From NCBI GenBank assembly GCA_001017865.1, contig LATQ01000001.1, positions 2,722,409 to 2,729,949 on the forward strand: 7,541 bases of DNA, given 5' to 3'. A program made the translations under genes and the position numbers. The notes below the pieces were generated by a model, which did not search any database, was not told the origin of the DNA, and saw only the letters and a list, made by a program, of their open reading frames with translations. Below, piece after piece: positions 6,435 through 7,541 of this stretch. Within the stretch, counting starts at the first letter, position 1. Each line of letters opens with the position of its first letter. The stretch comes from Rhodococcus sp. IITR03 (GTDB lineage: Bacteria; Actinomycetota; Actinomycetes; Mycobacteriales; Mycobacteriaceae).

Positions 6435-7421
6435 TCAGGGGCGGTGTGCGCTTCCGAGCGTCGTCTCGACCGCCAGCGTGACGGTCTCGCGCGCATGCTG
6501 CGCGCTCCCGTCGTCCGTCGCGTCGTACATCGCCGTGTCGGGCAGGAAACCGGTGTCGTAGAAGGGATCCGACTCGTCGTAGGTGACGGTCTCCCGTGCC
6601 GCGACCACGACCACGTAACGGTGATCGTCGCCGAAGAATCCGGTGGACAGGTGCAGCCATTCACCGGCCAGGCAGCACATCCACCCCTGCTTCACACCCA
6701 GCTCCGTGGAATCGCCGAGACCCTCGGGAAGCCCGAAACGCTGGTCGTATCCGTCGACGCCCTCGTCGGTGAACTCCACCAGATGGCCGACGATCCGGGC
6801 CGCGCTCTCGTCACCGGAGGCGCTGTCGCCGAGCAGATCGTCGTACCAGGTCAGCAGGTCCGACGCCGTCGTAGTTGTGTTCCACCACCAGGACCCCGGA
6901 TCCGGGGGAGTCGTGCCGGTCAGGTTGTGCCGTTCCACGACGTGCTCGACGATCTCGGGACCACCGTAGGTCTCCCACAGCAGCGTTGCCGCGTTGTCGT
7001 CCGAGGAGCGCAGCATCGACCGGATCAACTCGTGGTCCTCGTCGGCGAGCGTCGCCTCGCCTGTCACCTCGCGGTACAGGACCTCCTCGGCGATGAACAG
7101 TTTCACCGTCGAGGCGGTCTCGAAGGGTTCGTCCGAACCGCCGAGCACGCGGGTCCCGGATTCACGGTCGAGCACGGCGACGGTCAGGCGCGCTCCGCGG
7201 CTGTCCGCGAGCGCGACGGCCGCGTCGATCTGCCGGGGCAGTTCGGCCGTCGACAGCGTCACGGTCGACTCGTCGGAATCGGTGTCCGTCACGGAGGCGA
7301 GACCGAGCGCCTCGTGCGGGAGCGGATGGGAATCGATCGATTCGCAGCCGGATACGGCCAGTGCGGTGGCCACGCAGAGCATCATCGCGCCCGATCGTGC
7401 GCGTCCGCGCCCGTGCTTCAT
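6435..7421 (-). CDS. lppW: LppW-like lipoprotein with degenerate class A beta-lactamase/serine-hydrolase domain
   Basis: A 328-residue predicted lipoprotein. MKHGRGRARSGAMM and a hydrophobic stretch lead to the lipobox VSGC (Cys26), so it should be lipidated and anchored on the outer face of the cell membrane. After a polar linker comes a penicillin-binding-like domain with ETASTVKLF (Ser104-x-x-Lys107, the nucleophile motif). SDDN (140-143) stands where SDN is usual, and KQG (244-246) where KTG is usual. I see no ExxLN-type Glu166 region, so true beta-lactamase activity is doubtful; a peptidase, esterase or binding role is possible. Other marks are WWWNTTTTASD (178-188) and the paired Cys249-Cys250. 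Start: AGGAG 6 nt upstream of ATG and the correct signal peptide; a reading frame 36 residues longer exists but has neither. In M. tuberculosis lppW (Rv2905) lies in the same place, opposite trmD and next to rplS. Confidence 0.87.
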   Translation of the reverse strand: MKHGRGRARSGAMMLCVATALAVSGCESIDSHPLPHEALGLASVTDTDSDESTVTLSTAELPRQIDAAVALADSRGARLTVAVLDRESGTRVLGGSDEPFETASTVKLFIAEEVLYREVTGEATLADEDHELIRSMLRSSDDNAATLLWETYGGPEIVEHVVERHNLTGTTPPDPGSWWWNTTTTASDLLTWYDDLLGDSASGDESAARIVGHLVEFTDEGVDGYDQRFGLPEGLGDSTELGVKQGWMCCLAGEWLHLSTGFFGDDHRYVVVVAARETVTYDESDPFYDTGFLPDTAMYDATDDGSAQHARETVTLAVETTLGSAHRP

Positions 7422-7427
7422 GTCCGG

Positions 7428-7432
7428 CTCCT
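7428..7432 (-). promoter_or_regulatory. Ribosome binding site of the lppW-like gene
   Basis: On the minus strand AGGAG lies 6 nt before ATG (7421-7419). It decides the start over the further-upstream in-frame ATG codons. Confidence 0.8.
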
Positions 7433-7447
7433 GCATTCCATTGTGCA

Positions 7448-7469
7448 GTGGACGATAGCGCCGGTCCAC
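7448..7469 (-). promoter_or_regulatory. Candidate promoter/operator of the lppW-like gene
   Basis: On the minus strand TATCGT (7457-7452) fits TAnnnT as a -10 box, 30 bp before the start codon. It overlaps an inverted repeat, GTGGAC (7448-7453) and GTCCAC (7464-7469), with a 10-nt spacer, which could be a binding site for a regulator. No clear -35 box is seen. A further small inverted repeat, CTGCA/TGCAG (7431-7435, 7444-7448), lies between it and the start codon. Confidence 0.25.
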
Positions 7470-7488
7470 CCGACAGCCTGCACGGACC

Positions 7489-7521
7489 CCGCGCGCGAGC
7501 GCGAGTGGTCGACGCGCGCGG
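7489..7521. repeat. 9-bp CG-alternating inverted repeat near the window end
   Basis: CCGCGCGCG (7489-7497) and CGCGCGCGG (7513-7521) are exact reverse complements with a 15-nt spacer. They lie in the region upstream of the lppW-like gene and, if synteny holds, upstream of rplS, which would begin beyond the window on the plus strand. Apart from this and the lppW promoter elements I see nothing in 7422-7541. Confidence 0.45.
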
Positions 7522-7541
7522 CGCCCCACGCTGCCACAGGC

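Noticed and set aside
6435..7421. An antibiotic-resistance beta-lactamase
   Set aside because: Two of three active-site motifs are altered, no Glu166 region is visible, and the gene sits in a conserved housekeeping locus, not in a mobile context.
7422..7529. 36-residue N-terminal extension of the lppW-like protein
   Set aside because: The extension is arginine-rich and would bury the signal peptide. The ATG at 7421 has AGGAG at the right distance and gives a proper lipobox.
1..7541. Novel defence, mobile or biosynthetic system
   Set aside because: All genes fit the conserved core gene order of Mycobacteriales. No integrase, transposase, direct-repeat boundary, CRISPR repeat or cluster of unknown genes was seen.

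Overview
The window is a high-GC stretch of actinobacterial core chromosome, most likely Rhodococcus or a close relative in the Mycobacteriales. The basis is the codon use, the protein sequences, and a gene order (glnD, ffh, amidohydrolase, rpsP, KH protein, rimM, trmD, with a lipoprotein gene on the opposite strand) that matches a pared-down version of the M. tuberculosis Rv2918c-Rv2905 region as I remember it. There are no mobile elements, CRISPR arrays, tRNAs or rRNAs.

Layout. Bases 1-1411 hold the 3' two-thirds of glnD (PII uridylyl-removing/sensor protein: HD domain plus two ACT domains). A 128-bp gap leads to ffh (SRP GTPase, 1540-3106). It is followed after 12 bp by a metal-dependent amidohydrolase (3119-4225). 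A 193-bp gap carries the probable promoter and a structured leader for a tight ribosome-biogenesis operon: rpsP (S16), khpA (KH-domain RNA chaperone), rimM (30S maturation factor) and trmD (tRNA m1G37 methyltransferase), ending at 6416. On the minus strand and convergent with trmD is a 328-residue lipoprotein with a degenerate class A beta-lactamase/serine-hydrolase fold (LppW-like, 7421-6435). The last 120 bp are its upstream region and, by synteny, probably also that of rplS beyond the window edge.

How the genes work together. GlnD adjusts nitrogen signalling through PII. Ffh targets membrane and secreted proteins to the translocon. rpsP, khpA, rimM and trmD act on 30S assembly, RNA binding and reading-frame fidelity. 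The amidohydrolase and the lipoprotein are conserved passengers of unknown substrate.

The strongest anomaly is technical. I count 13 single-base losses between 1 and about 4860: two in glnD, two in ffh, six in the amidohydrolase and three in rpsP. Nearly all shorten a short G or C run. I found none from 4862 to 7421. They hit genes expected to be essential (ffh, rpsP), and restoring one base each time returns the conserved family sequence. Sequencing or assembly error is therefore far more likely than gene decay. Any automated annotation would split or mis-translate these genes. I found no convincing new biological system here.
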